From positions 1 to 64,000 of the forward strand of contig JAMPGV010000003.1 in assembly GCA_023663735.1 (NCBI GenBank): a stretch of DNA of 64,000 bases. Direction: 5' to 3'. Below, piece after piece: positions 45,466 to 54,347 of the stretch. The notes under the pieces are model-generated. The model did not search any database, had not been told where the DNA came from, and saw only the letters and a program-made list of their open reading frames with translations. The DNA comes from Muribaculum sp. GTDB lineage: Bacteria; Bacillota; Clostridia; Lachnospirales; Lachnospiraceae. The position numbers were made by a program, and so were the translations under genes. Each line of letters opens with the position of its first letter. Positions within the stretch are counted from its first letter, which is position 1.

Positions 45466-47001
45466 TTATGATTTGGGCAATTCAGGTGTCGATCCCTCCA
45501 CAATGCTGTTGCAGGGATAAGTCTTGGTTCCTGTCTTGTAAATATACGGATAATATTTTAATCCGTCCTTATCCTGCCAGATCGGATATAATATCAGGTT
45601 TTCTGTCACCACGTCTTTCTCATAATCCCACTCTCTGCCGCTCTCCGTACACCAGCCCACATTCACAAGGCTCGACTTCTCGGAAATCCATCCTTCGGGC
45701 GTCATCGTCACCGTGGCCGTCGTCGGTTTCTGCAGTTTGCTTCCGCCGGCAACGGAAGGATACTCCGACCCCCAGTTCGGCTCTGTATCCATAATGGTGG
45801 AATACCGGGTATTGTCCGTGGGATCCGTAGCCCACAGCGCAATATAGGGATAACAATACGCCACCGTGTATGTCCCGTCGGGAACCGTCGGTTCCGTCGG
45901 ATCCGTAGGGTTCGTAGGCTCAGTCGGGGCTGTCGGATTTGTGGGTTCCGTCGGATCCGTAGGATTCGTAGGCTCGGTCGGGTCTGTAGGGTTCGTAGGC
46001 TCGGTCGGGTCTGTAGGATCCGTGGGGTCGGTCGGGTCTACGGGCTTCGGTTTCGGCTTTTTATGGGAGGAATCGTCCGAGTCATCCGAGTCGTCTTCCT
46101 CAGACTCCGGAACGGATTCCTTGGTTTCCTCCACCGAAGGCTCAGTCACTTTCTCCGGCACAGGCGCTTTCTTCTCCTTGGAAGGCTCAGAAGCCTTTTC
46201 GGAGGAAGGTTCCGCAGATCGGGATTCGGACTGTGAAGCCGCGGCGGATTCCTTGGATGAAGCCGTCTCTTCCACGGAAGAGGACGCCTCGGCCGAAGGC
46301 TCTGCAAGCGCAAGCTCCAGCTCTCTTCCATCCTGCGCAATCTTTTTCAGACGCTCCAGCATCTGCCCGTTCATCTGTGCTTCCGAGACGGCGCCTCTCT
46401 CCGTCACGAACTCGGGAGCATTTCCCCCCGTAAATTCCGTGTATTCCCCGGCCTGATACAGGCTGGGTTCCTTCCCGTCCAGCGCCACGGCCACACAGCC
46501 GTCATACACCAGAACGGAGATATTTCCATCCTCGTTTTTGCGCACCTCAAACACCGTTCCTCTGACAGACATGGTTGCGTTCGGCGTTACGATGTCAAAA
46601 GTGGAATCCGATCCCAAGGGATTCTGAATCTCATTGAGTACGCTGCCCGCTTCCAGCTGGATGGAGGTCTTGGATGCAGACTCGTCTCCCTCCGCATTCA
46701 CTTTCATGGCTCCGTTCTCGCCCAGCATCACATATTTATCCGTATCCAGACGCAAGACCACATAGGCGTCCTTGCCCGTGGCCAGATAATCGCCGGAGAC
46801 CAGATTCATATTCACCGATGCGCTCAGATTGCTGATTCCCTCTCTGTCAATGGTCACTGTTCCGTCCATCTCCACAATCTTGATGGAGCGGTAGGTCTGA
46901 TTCCGGCCGTTCCAGATCAATACCCCCGCGACAATAGCAATCAACACAATTACCGCAGCGGAGACTGCCATGATGTTCCTCTGACTCATTCTCTGTTTCA
47001 T
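45466..47001 (-). CDS. FecR domain surface protein with Pro-Thr repeats and InlB-like end
   Basis: A 511-residue membrane-anchored protein. A helix near residues 10-30 (VSAAVIVLIAIVAGVLIW) precedes a FecR domain (residues 45-200; MSVRGTVFEVRKNEDGNISV, AGEYTEF). A Ser/Glu-rich linker and a (D/E/N)PT repeat of about 50 residues (residues 318-370) follow. The end resembles an InlB B-repeat (VNVGWCTESGREWDYEKDVV, ENLILYPIW). FecR regions are external scaffolds or signal domains. Together with CHASE2 cyclase next door, it may serve as the ligand-binding partner. The operon promoter lies at 47146-47175. Confidence 0.85.
   Translation of the reverse strand: MKQRMSQRNIMAVSAAVIVLIAIVAGVLIWNGRNQTYRSIKIVEMDGTVTIDREGISNLSASVNMNLVSGDYLATGKDAYVVLRLDTDKYVMLGENGAMKVNAEGDESASKTSIQLEAGSVLNEIQNPLGSDSTFDIVTPNATMSVRGTVFEVRKNEDGNISVLVYDGCVAVALDGKEPSLYQAGEYTEFTGGNAPEFVTERGAVSEAQMNGQMLERLKKIAQDGRELELALAEPSAEASSSVEETASSKESAAASQSESRSAEPSSEKASEPSKEKKAPVPEKVTEPSVEETKESVPESEEDDSDDSDDSSHKKPKPKPVDPTDPTDPTDPTEPTNPTDPTEPTNPTDPTEPTNPTAPTEPTNPTDPTEPTVPDGTYTVAYCYPYIALWATDPTDNTRYSTIMDTEPNWGSEYPSVAGGSKLQKPTTATVTMTPEGWISEKSSLVNVGWCTESGREWDYEKDVVTENLILYPIWQDKDGLKYYPYIYKTGTKTYPCNSIVEGSTPELPKS
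45885..46045 (-). repeat. 18-bp tandem repeat encoding Pro-Thr units in fecR-like gene
   Basis: Units on the plus strand such as GTAGGATTCGTAGGCTCGGT encode PT[DNE] triplets. The array is in frame and uses several codon variants. Confidence 0.8.
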
Positions 47002-47130
47002 GCTGCATGTCCTGCCTTTCTGATTCCAATCTTTCCTATTTTTCCAATTTTTCTTTTTCCGTTTTCCTGTTTTTACAAATCTTTCCGGCCGCTTTCTGCT
47101 TCTGACCGCTCTCCGCTGTTTTCCAATTCA

Positions 47131-47157
47131 TAGGCTTACTATTTTACTATAAGCCTA
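47131..47157. promoter_or_regulatory. Inverted repeat covering the -10 region (candidate operator)
   Basis: TAGGCTTA (47131-47138) and TAAGCCTA (47150-47157) form a perfect 8-bp inverted repeat. It covers the -10 box of the fecR-cyclase-HD-GYP promoter and the transcription start. A repressor bound here would block the promoter. Confidence 0.5.
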
Positions 47158-47175
47158 AAAGTAAATATTTGTCAA
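47146..47175 (-). promoter_or_regulatory. Sigma-A promoter of fecR-cyclase-HD-GYP
   Basis: On the minus strand TTGACA (47170-47175) and TATAGT (47146-47151) with 18-bp spacing. The 366-bp gap 47002-47367 otherwise has a terminator (47326-47351), repeats of ATTCAGAAATT near 47260-47300 and no gene. Confidence 0.7.
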
Positions 47176-47325
47176 TTCCTTAGTTATTCCGCTGCCATTT
47201 ACCCTATTATAAGATATCGGCATCAAAATGCAATCTCACAAGAGGGAAATTTCATAATTCAGAAATTATAGGATTCAGAAATTCCATCCTTCAGAAGACC
47301 CTACAAATGCCCGAAACGGCAAAAA

Positions 47326-47351
47326 GAGGAATGCCCGAAAGCATCCCCCTC
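47326..47351 (-). terminator. Intrinsic terminator after ilvC
   Basis: Stem GAGGAATGC / GCATCCCCCTC with a CCGAAA loop, followed on the minus strand by TTTTTGCC. It begins 17 bases after the ilvC stop. Confidence 0.7.
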
Positions 47352-47367
47352 GCTGCCAATCTGATGT

Positions 47368-48402
<1,035 letters not shown>

Positions 48403-48581
48403 TCATGTTTTGAAACTGCTTTGTGGAACTGCTTCCGATAATGATAATAACGCTGATAATAAAGAACACAAAATACTAAAAATAAACATCTATAACTGAT
48501 AGGAGTTCTCTCCTAGAGCTAACCTTTTGTCGGAACCCGCCTACATCCCGCCATTCCGAACGATGACCACCGCCAGCCGCC

Positions 48582-49079
48582 TCACAGCATCGTCACATTT
48601 TCCATTCCACGGCCAAGTCCCGCAATGCCCGTCCGCGCGATCTCAAGGATCTCATAGTCATCCAGCAGGGCGATAAACGCGTCGATCTTGGACTGGTTGC
48701 CCGTAAGTTCGATAATCATGCATTCCGGCGCAACGTCAATGATCTTGGCTCTGAAAATATCCACGACTGCCGAGAGGCTCTGCCGCTTCTCCGCCGCCAC
48801 CTTCACCTTGATCAGCACCAGCTCCCTGTAGACGCTCTCCTCGGGCTTCAATTCCTTGATATCCCGGATATCCACCAGCTTGGCCAGCTGCTTCTCGATC
48901 TGCTCCAGAATCTCGTCGTCTCCGCTCGTCACGATGGTGATGCGCGTGTATCTGGAATCCGCCGTCACACCCGCGGTGATGCTCTCTATATTATACCCTC
49001 TGCGGGAAAAAAGCCCCGAAATCCGGCTCAGCACCCCGGAGGTATTGTCAACCAACAACTGAAACACTTTCTTCTGCAT
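48582..49079 (-). CDS. ilvN: Acetolactate synthase small (regulatory) subunit, copy 1
   Basis: A 165-residue IlvN with an N-terminal ACT domain (FQLLVDNTSGVLSRISGLFSRR, NIESITAGVT) and a C-terminal domain (VVDIFRAKIIDV, ELTGNQSKIDAFIALL). It would bind valine and control the catalytic subunit. ATG at 49079 follows AAGGAATTG. Another ilvN gene (52028) follows ilvB. This one is set close to ilvC with its own promoter. Confidence 0.94.
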   Translation of the reverse strand: MQKKVFQLLVDNTSGVLSRISGLFSRRGYNIESITAGVTADSRYTRITIVTSGDDEILEQIEKQLAKLVDIRDIKELKPEESVYRELVLIKVKVAAEKRQSLSAVVDIFRAKIIDVAPECMIIELTGNQSKIDAFIALLDDYEILEIARTGIAGLGRGMENVTML

Positions 49080-49126
49080 GGCAATTCCTTCCCGACGCAG
49101 ACTCCTGTGAACCGCGTCCGTCCTTT

Positions 49127-49167
49127 GGCGCAGCCGCACGGGAAATCCGCCCGCGCCTCTCTGCGCC
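49127..49167 (-). promoter_or_regulatory. GC-rich hairpin in the ilvN-ilvC leader
   Basis: GGCGCAG ... CTGCGCC pairs across 27 bases with further GC-rich pairing inside, at the start of the leader of the 49178 promoter. No T-run follows, so attenuation is not certain. Confidence 0.35.
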
Positions 49168-49177
49168 GCCAAATTAT

Positions 49178-49206
49178 ACTATAGCAAGTTAAAGCGTTAA
49201 TGTCAA
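49178..49206 (-). promoter_or_regulatory. Sigma-A promoter of ilvN copy 1 and ilvC
   Basis: TTGACA (49201-49206) and TATAGT (49178-49183) on the minus strand, 17 bp apart. The -35 overlaps the stop codon of the surface gene. Confidence 0.75.
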
Positions 49207-50987
49207 TATGATAGCAACCCCAATATATTATCCCAGAAATTCTCCAGCTTCCCCAGATTCTGCGCCACAACACTGAAAGAGGCATTTTTGCTGCCGACAT
49301 AACTGCCGCCGTCTTTGGCCTTGACGATGACCGTCGCCTTGCCCTTCTCAATGTTGTTCAGGAACTCCACGGAGAAATTCTCGTCCAAATCCCAGTTTCC
49401 GCTTTCGTCAGGCTGCAGTATCTTAGTATCCGTGCGGCTGATCTTCAGCTCTATGCACTCGGGATATACGGCCTCTCCGGTATACTCGACTTTGCTCTGC
49501 TTCCCGCCGCCCGCAGAACGGAAGGTTACTTTCGCCTTCGAGATGTCCGCCTGTTCGTTACTCTTCCTACACACCCTGAACGCCCCGGACGCATAAGTTG
49601 TCTCCGCATAATTGCCTTTTCCGGTCACCTTCACATAGACGGTCCGGTATGGCTCGTCAGCCCCTAGCTCCACCTGATTCTGTTTGTTCATGGGCTGATC
49701 TTTCATCCCTTGGTCGAGGAAATATTCCACCTTGTAGTCGGAAGTCTTCAACGCCACGTCTGTGCCCTTATGGATGACATAGACAGAGGACTTGTAAACA
49801 CCCTTTTTATTGTATACCTTATCGAGGGCAGCTACGGTAACCGTATCGTTATTCAAGGGCGCTTTCTCAATGGTAAAGGATTTTCTCACCGCCGCATTGC
49901 CCTTATAGTTGCCCAGAAAGGTCACGGTGTACTTAGCCTTCTCTACCCCGGCTTTCTTGTTGCCGCTGTAGGTCACCTTGTAGTCTCTGCCCTGTTCCAG
50001 CTCTTTGTCGAACTCCCGATCTTTCACCGTAATCTGATCGTCAAAAGTAACGCCTGCGCTGTCAAACGTGCAGACCACACGGCCGTCCTTTTCCAATTGG
50101 TTCGCCACATCCAATGTCGCCGTTCTGGGCCGGATGGTATAGGACTTCGTCACGCTGCCCGTGTAGGCTCCCAGACCGATCACGGTAAACTTCTGGGTTC
50201 CCGCGGTGGTCTTATCGCCATAATATACAATCGTGTAAGCCCCCTTCACGTCCGTAATGTCCTCTTTGCCCGCCTTCACGGTCACGGCAGCGGGCGTATG
50301 CTCCTCTCCGTCATAGAAAATATTCTCTTTTCCCACCGTCACAGAAGTAATTTTCTTCAGATCGGTTTTCGCTGCCACTTCAATATTCAGGCGAAGCTCA
50401 CCCTGATAATTGCCGTTGCTTTTTGCGGCGATGACAATCGTCTTATCCGCTGTGTCCGCCGTGAATCTCACATTTGCTTTATCAATGGTATAGTCCTTGC
50501 CGCCCAGCTTCATGCCATTATAGATCAACACCGGACTCGCCTTAGCGCCGCTTGCCACCAGAATGGTATTCTCGGACCCCTCCACAAGGCCGCCTACGGT
50601 CACATCGCTCAGCGAGCGCTGCGCAATCGTAAACGTGGTACTGCTCTTGCCGGTGAACCTGCCCTTGCCGGTAACGGTAATCGTAGGCATTTTCTTCTTG
50701 GCGGTGGCGGCGGTTACCGCCTTCACGTTGTTGCTGTATTTCACGGTGTAATCCACACCTTCCGCCAGCAATCTGTCGCCGTTGTATACTGCGATTTCGG
50801 GCTTGATCGCACTTCCGTCGTAAATATAAGTCTTATCGGGCCAAACCAATTCCACCCGAAGTCCCTTTTTGGGTTCAACAGGCGGATCTACAATCGGCGG
50901 ATCAGCTTTTTTCTCCGCATACAGATCAATGCTCTCCGCCAGTCCGGTAGGGAACCATTGATAGGCCGCGCCCTCCTCGTCATACAT
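49203..50987 (-). CDS. C-terminal part of a BspA-like surface protein (after in-frame TAG)
   Basis: A 594-codon open frame that continues the frame of the gene at 51018-51992 after a TAG. It starts with the same repeat sequence (EEGAAYQWFPTGLAESIDLYAE, matching YEFFPIRLAESILLYRYED in the other half). Five or six Ig-like/MBG-type beta domains follow, with repeated DYTVKYSNNVKAV, GKGRFTGKSS and VEYTGEAVYPE themes. There is no LPxTG sorting signal or C-terminal helix. No ribosome site precedes the ATG at 50987, so independent translation is doubtful. Confidence 0.65.
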   Translation of the reverse strand: MYDEEGAAYQWFPTGLAESIDLYAEKKADPPIVDPPVEPKKGLRVELVWPDKTYIYDGSAIKPEIAVYNGDRLLAEGVDYTVKYSNNVKAVTAATAKKKMPTITVTGKGRFTGKSSTTFTIAQRSLSDVTVGGLVEGSENTILVASGAKASPVLIYNGMKLGGKDYTIDKANVRFTADTADKTIVIAAKSNGNYQGELRLNIEVAAKTDLKKITSVTVGKENIFYDGEEHTPAAVTVKAGKEDITDVKGAYTIVYYGDKTTAGTQKFTVIGLGAYTGSVTKSYTIRPRTATLDVANQLEKDGRVVCTFDSAGVTFDDQITVKDREFDKELEQGRDYKVTYSGNKKAGVEKAKYTVTFLGNYKGNAAVRKSFTIEKAPLNNDTVTVAALDKVYNKKGVYKSSVYVIHKGTDVALKTSDYKVEYFLDQGMKDQPMNKQNQVELGADEPYRTVYVKVTGKGNYAETTYASGAFRVCRKSNEQADISKAKVTFRSAGGGKQSKVEYTGEAVYPECIELKISRTDTKILQPDESGNWDLDENFSVEFLNNIEKGKATVIVKAKDGGSYVGSKNASFSVVAQNLGKLENFWDNILGLLSY

Positions 50988-51017
50988 TTCAGGCAGGGGC
51001 AGCGCAACCTTCTCCAG

Positions 51018-51992
51018 CTACAGATTCGCAAACGTTTTGAGCGTCTTGACGCCAACGCAGCCGTCAAACATTTCGCTCATATCCGTGACCGATCGGATAT
51101 CCAGATCGGTGATACCGCTGCAGCCGTAAAACATGCGGCTCATATCCGTGACCTTCCCCGTGTCAAATTCGGACAGGTCAATCTCCGTGATGTTGCCACA
51201 GCCTTCAAACCAACCGGCAGTGGAATCTATATTGCCGGCGGTGACCTTCACCTTTGTAAACTGATCCTTCAGCCCCTTCCAGATCTCGCCGGTAGGACTC
51301 GGAGCGCCCTCAAACTTGACGCCGTATATCAACAGCGTTCCGTCGAAGCCAATCGCCCGCTTGACCCCGAACTCACTCCCATCCTCATAGCGATACAAAA
51401 GAATGCTCTCTGCAAGCCTGATGGGAAAGAATTCATAGACCGTGCGGTCCACTCCCTGCATCTCCACGGGCAGCGCAACTTTCTGCCGCAGATTCGGAAA
51501 GGTTTTGAGCATCGTGATACCGGTGCAGCCGTCAAACATACGCCTCATATCCGTGACGGTCCCCGTGTCAAATCCGGACAGGTCAATCTCCGTGATGTTG
51601 CTGCAGCCTTCAAACCAGCCGACCGTGGAATCAATATTGCCGGCGGTGATCACTACTTTTGTAAAGTCATTTTGCCGCTCGAGCCAGCGCATACGGAGTT
51701 TCGGGGTGTCCGCAAGCTTCTCCCCCGATATTGTCAGCACGCTGTCCGACGTGATCTTCCATGTGACCCCGGACTCGCTTCCGGAGTAAAGCACGGCGAC
51801 GTCCGCACTCGGATCGTCCGACGTTCCTGAAGCCACCGGATAACTCCCCTCGTCCGCCTCCGCGATTCCCGATACGTTTTCCTCCGGCCTGTATGCATCC
51901 CCGGAGTCTCCCTCCGCCCTGACATAATTCCCGTTGGTAAGTACCAGCGCAGCCGCCAAAACCCATGCCAACATCCGTCTTGCACTTTTCAT
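51018..51992 (-). CDS. N-terminal part of a BspA-like surface protein
   Basis: 324 residues. The signal peptide is RRMLAWVLAAALVLTNGNYV. It holds two copies of a BspA-like LRR unit (AGNIDSTVGWFEGCSNITEI, DLSGFDTGTVTDMRRMFDGC, and the second at DMSRMFYGCSGITDLDI). Proteins of this type bind host surfaces or other bacteria. The frame ends at TAG after KTFANL, in the middle of a repeat, and continues downstream. The start follows GGGGGGATAGGAAC. It is 35 bp downstream of ilvN copy 2 and may be on its transcript. Confidence 0.75.
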   Translation of the reverse strand: MKSARRMLAWVLAAALVLTNGNYVRAEGDSGDAYRPEENVSGIAEADEGSYPVASGTSDDPSADVAVLYSGSESGVTWKITSDSVLTISGEKLADTPKLRMRWLERQNDFTKVVITAGNIDSTVGWFEGCSNITEIDLSGFDTGTVTDMRRMFDGCTGITMLKTFPNLRQKVALPVEMQGVDRTVYEFFPIRLAESILLYRYEDGSEFGVKRAIGFDGTLLIYGVKFEGAPSPTGEIWKGLKDQFTKVKVTAGNIDSTAGWFEGCGNITEIDLSEFDTGKVTDMSRMFYGCSGITDLDIRSVTDMSEMFDGCVGVKTLKTFANL

Positions 51993-52027
51993 GTTCCTAT
52001 CCCCCCTGTTGAAACGATTTGTGATAC

Positions 52028-52519
52028 TCAGTCGTCATTTTCCATACACTTTGAGAGCGCCAGCGTCCCCGTGCGGGCGACCTCTACGATGCTGATGCTC
52101 TGCAGCAGTTTCAAAAACAGCCGGATCCGCTCGGGCGTGTCGCAGACCTGAATCATCATAAAATGCTTGGACATATCCACGATCTCCGCCTTCATGATAT
52201 CGCACAGCTCGGTGATATCCCGGCGGTTGTTTTTATTGTATTTTACCTTGACCAGCATCAGCTCTCTGGTGATGCATTGGTGTTCCTGAAACGTCTTGAC
52301 CTTGATGACGTCCAGTTTCTTGTTGAGCTGTTTCTCGATCTGTTCGATGGTGCGCTCGTCTCCGCTGGACACAATGGTCATGCAGGAGACGTCCGGCGCG
52401 TCCGTCTCTCCCACGGCAAGCGAATCAATATTAAAACATCTTCTGGAGAACAGCCCGGCAACCTTGCAGAGTACGCCGGAACGGTTCTCCACCCAGACAG
52501 AATAAATTCTTTTCTTCAT
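52028..52519 (-). CDS. ilvN: Acetolactate synthase small (regulatory) subunit, copy 2
   Basis: A 163-residue IlvN paralogue: ACT domain (YSVWVENRSGVLCKVAGLFS, FNIDSLAVGET) and C-terminal domain (DITELCDIMKAEIVDMSKHF). It differs strongly from the copy at 48582. It lies 86 bp after ilvB, so it is the likely partner of that catalytic subunit. AGAGAGGAATCC precedes the ATG. Confidence 0.92.
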   Translation of the reverse strand: MKKRIYSVWVENRSGVLCKVAGLFSRRCFNIDSLAVGETDAPDVSCMTIVSSGDERTIEQIEKQLNKKLDVIKVKTFQEHQCITRELMLVKVKYNKNNRRDITELCDIMKAEIVDMSKHFMMIQVCDTPERIRLFLKLLQSISIVEVARTGTLALSKCMENDD

Positions 52520-52605
52520 ATCGGATTCCTCTCTCTACGCAATGACGCTTTGCCAAAGTCGGCATTTGACAGATGTCTGCTCCCTATCTGCATCTCTTCC
52601 CACCT

Positions 52606-54222
52606 TCATTTCACCAGATCCATGGGGTCAATCAGGCATTCCAGCAGCATGGGCTCGTCCTTTGCCAGAAATGCGTCGATGGTCTCCTCCGCCCGGCTCA
52701 TATCGCCAAGCCGCAGGAACGGCAGGTCATAGGCCGCCGCCAGCTTCTCCAGATCCGGACTGCCGGAGAGATCCACCACGGAATAATTGTCTTTATAGGT
52801 ATAGTGCTGATACTCCCGCACCATCCCCAGATAGTTGTTCTTCAGGACGATGATCTTCACCGGAATCTTGTGCTGTCTCATGGTGGCCAGCTCCATCATG
52901 GACATCTGAAAGGAACCGTCGCCGCACACTGCGACCACCTGCCTGTCCATGGCCGCCACCTTGGCTCCCATGGCCGCGGGAATCGAATAGCCCATGGTTC
53001 CCATGCCGCCCGAGGTCAGGAACTTGCCCTTTTTGACGATATGATAGGTGCAGGACCAGATTTGATTCTGTCCCACATCCGCCACATAGACGGCGTCCTC
53101 CTGCATTTTCTCCGAGAGCATGGTGATAAACGCCGCGGGATCCACATAGGCAGGGTTGGGCGTGCGCTTTTGCCCCATGGTATCCCGATACCCGTTCAGC
53201 ACATGGATCCACTCTTCGCATCCGCACCGGAATTCCTCTTTCTCCAAATCCTCGAAAATATGCTTCGCATCGCCCACCAGAGGGATGGTCGGCCCGGCGT
53301 TCTTGCCGATCTCCGCAGGATCCACATCGATATGCACCAGCACCTTGTCCTTCGTGATCAGATCCGGCTGATTCACGGCTCTGTCCGCCACTCTGGCTCC
53401 CACCATAATCAACAGATCGGACTCGTTCATGGCGCGGTTGGCATAGGCTCTGCCGTTGTTGCCCACCATCCCGAAATACAGAGGATGTCTCGAGGGCATG
53501 ATGCCGATGCCCATCATGGTGGACACCACGGGAATCCCATGTTTCTCCGCAAATGTCCTAAGCTCCTGCTGTGCCTCCGCCAAGAGTACGCCGCCGCCCG
53601 CACAGATGATCGGGTGTTTCGCCCGCTCCAGCTCTTTGACCACCTTCTTGATCTGCACGGCATTGCCCTTCACCGTGGGCTTGTAGGTGCGCAGGGAGAT
53701 CTCCTCGGGATATTTAAACTTGGCGATGGCCGCGTTCTGAACGTCGATGGGGATGTCGATCAGAACCGGGCCTTTCCGTCCGGTGTTCGCAATATGGAAC
53801 GCCTCCTTGAAAATCCGGGGAATCTCGTTGACGTCCTTCACCAGATAACTGTATTTTACAAACGATTCCACCGCCCCGGTAATATCCGCCTCCTGAAAGA
53901 CGTCGCTTCCGAGAAGCTCGCTGTTCACCTGCCCCGTAATGCAGATCAGGGGAATGCTGTCCGCAAAGGCCGTGGCGATTCCGGTGATGACATTGGTCGC
54001 CCCGGGGCCGCTTGTGACCGCGCAGACGCCGGGCCGCCCCGTGAGCCGGGCCACGCCGCTCGCCGCATGTGCCGCATTCTGCTCCGTGCGGATCAGAATC
54101 GTGCGGATGGGCGAATCCAGAATACTGTTATAAAAAGGACAGATCGCAACGCCCGGATAGCCGAACACGGTGGTGACGCCCTCCGCCTCCAGACATTTGA
54201 CAATGGCATCTGCTCCAATCAT
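52606..54222 (-). CDS. ilvB: Acetolactate synthase catalytic subunit
   Basis: A 538-residue thiamine diphosphate enzyme making acetolactate or acetohydroxybutyrate, first common step of branched-chain amino acid synthesis. Catalytic Glu is in LIRTEQNAAHAASG near residue 48. ThDP binding shows in CGDGSFQMSMMELATMRQHK and VLKNNYLGMVRE. Other marks: GPGATNVITGIATAFADSIP and GPVLIDIPIDVQ. ATG at 54222 follows GAAGGAGGAAG; a promoter lies at 54271-54300. It is slightly shorter than typical IlvB. Confidence 0.95.
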   Translation of the reverse strand: MIGADAIVKCLEAEGVTTVFGYPGVAICPFYNSILDSPIRTILIRTEQNAAHAASGVARLTGRPGVCAVTSGPGATNVITGIATAFADSIPLICITGQVNSELLGSDVFQEADITGAVESFVKYSYLVKDVNEIPRIFKEAFHIANTGRKGPVLIDIPIDVQNAAIAKFKYPEEISLRTYKPTVKGNAVQIKKVVKELERAKHPIICAGGGVLLAEAQQELRTFAEKHGIPVVSTMMGIGIMPSRHPLYFGMVGNNGRAYANRAMNESDLLIMVGARVADRAVNQPDLITKDKVLVHIDVDPAEIGKNAGPTIPLVGDAKHIFEDLEKEEFRCGCEEWIHVLNGYRDTMGQKRTPNPAYVDPAAFITMLSEKMQEDAVYVADVGQNQIWSCTYHIVKKGKFLTSGGMGTMGYSIPAAMGAKVAAMDRQVVAVCGDGSFQMSMMELATMRQHKIPVKIIVLKNNYLGMVREYQHYTYKDNYSVVDLSGSPDLEKLAAAYDLPFLRLGDMSRAEETIDAFLAKDEPMLLECLIDPMDLVK

Positions 54223-54270
54223 ACTTCTTCCTCCTTCTTGGAGATTTTGAATCTCAGTCATGTAATTTTT

Positions 54271-54300
54271 ATTCTAACACACTTGCGGCCTCCGCTTCAA
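54271..54300 (-). promoter_or_regulatory. Sigma-A promoter of ilvB
   Basis: On the minus strand TTGAAG (54295-54300) and TAGAAT (54271-54276), 18 bp apart, about 50 bases before the ilvB start. Confidence 0.5.
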
Positions 54301-54314
54301 GTATTATAAATACT
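54300..54314. promoter_or_regulatory. Inverted repeat upstream of the ilvB promoter
   Basis: AGTATTATAAATACT is a perfect 6-bp inverted repeat around three bases, abutting the -35 box. GCTTATC occurs twice in the following 40 bases. It may bind a regulator; no T-box structure is seen. Confidence 0.35.
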
Positions 54315-54347
54315 CGCTTATCAGTTTGTAGATATTTGCTTATCCAT

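Larger units (their letters stand above)
49203..51992 (-). pseudogene. Whole BspA-like/Ig-like surface protein gene split by a TAG codon
   Basis: Read through the TAG at 51018-51020, the gene would encode about 929 residues: signal peptide, BspA-type leucine-rich repeats (DUF285), then Ig-like domains. The frame and repeat pattern continue across the stop, with KTFANL before and EKVALPLPE after, matching KTFPNL and QKVALPVE in the first repeat. Either a nonsense mutation or programmed read-through would explain it; sequence error is also possible. Confidence 0.65.

Noticed and set aside
49710..51830. 706-codon plus-strand open frame opposite the surface protein gene
   Set aside because: It has no family resemblance, and the minus-strand frame has signal peptide and clear repeat domains.
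52573..54309. 578-codon plus-strand open frame opposite ilvB
   Set aside because: His-rich shadow translation of a recognised catalytic subunit.
54223..54347. T-box leader before ilvB
   Set aside because: The leader is too short, about 50 bases after the -10 box, and has no T-box sequence or terminator hairpin.
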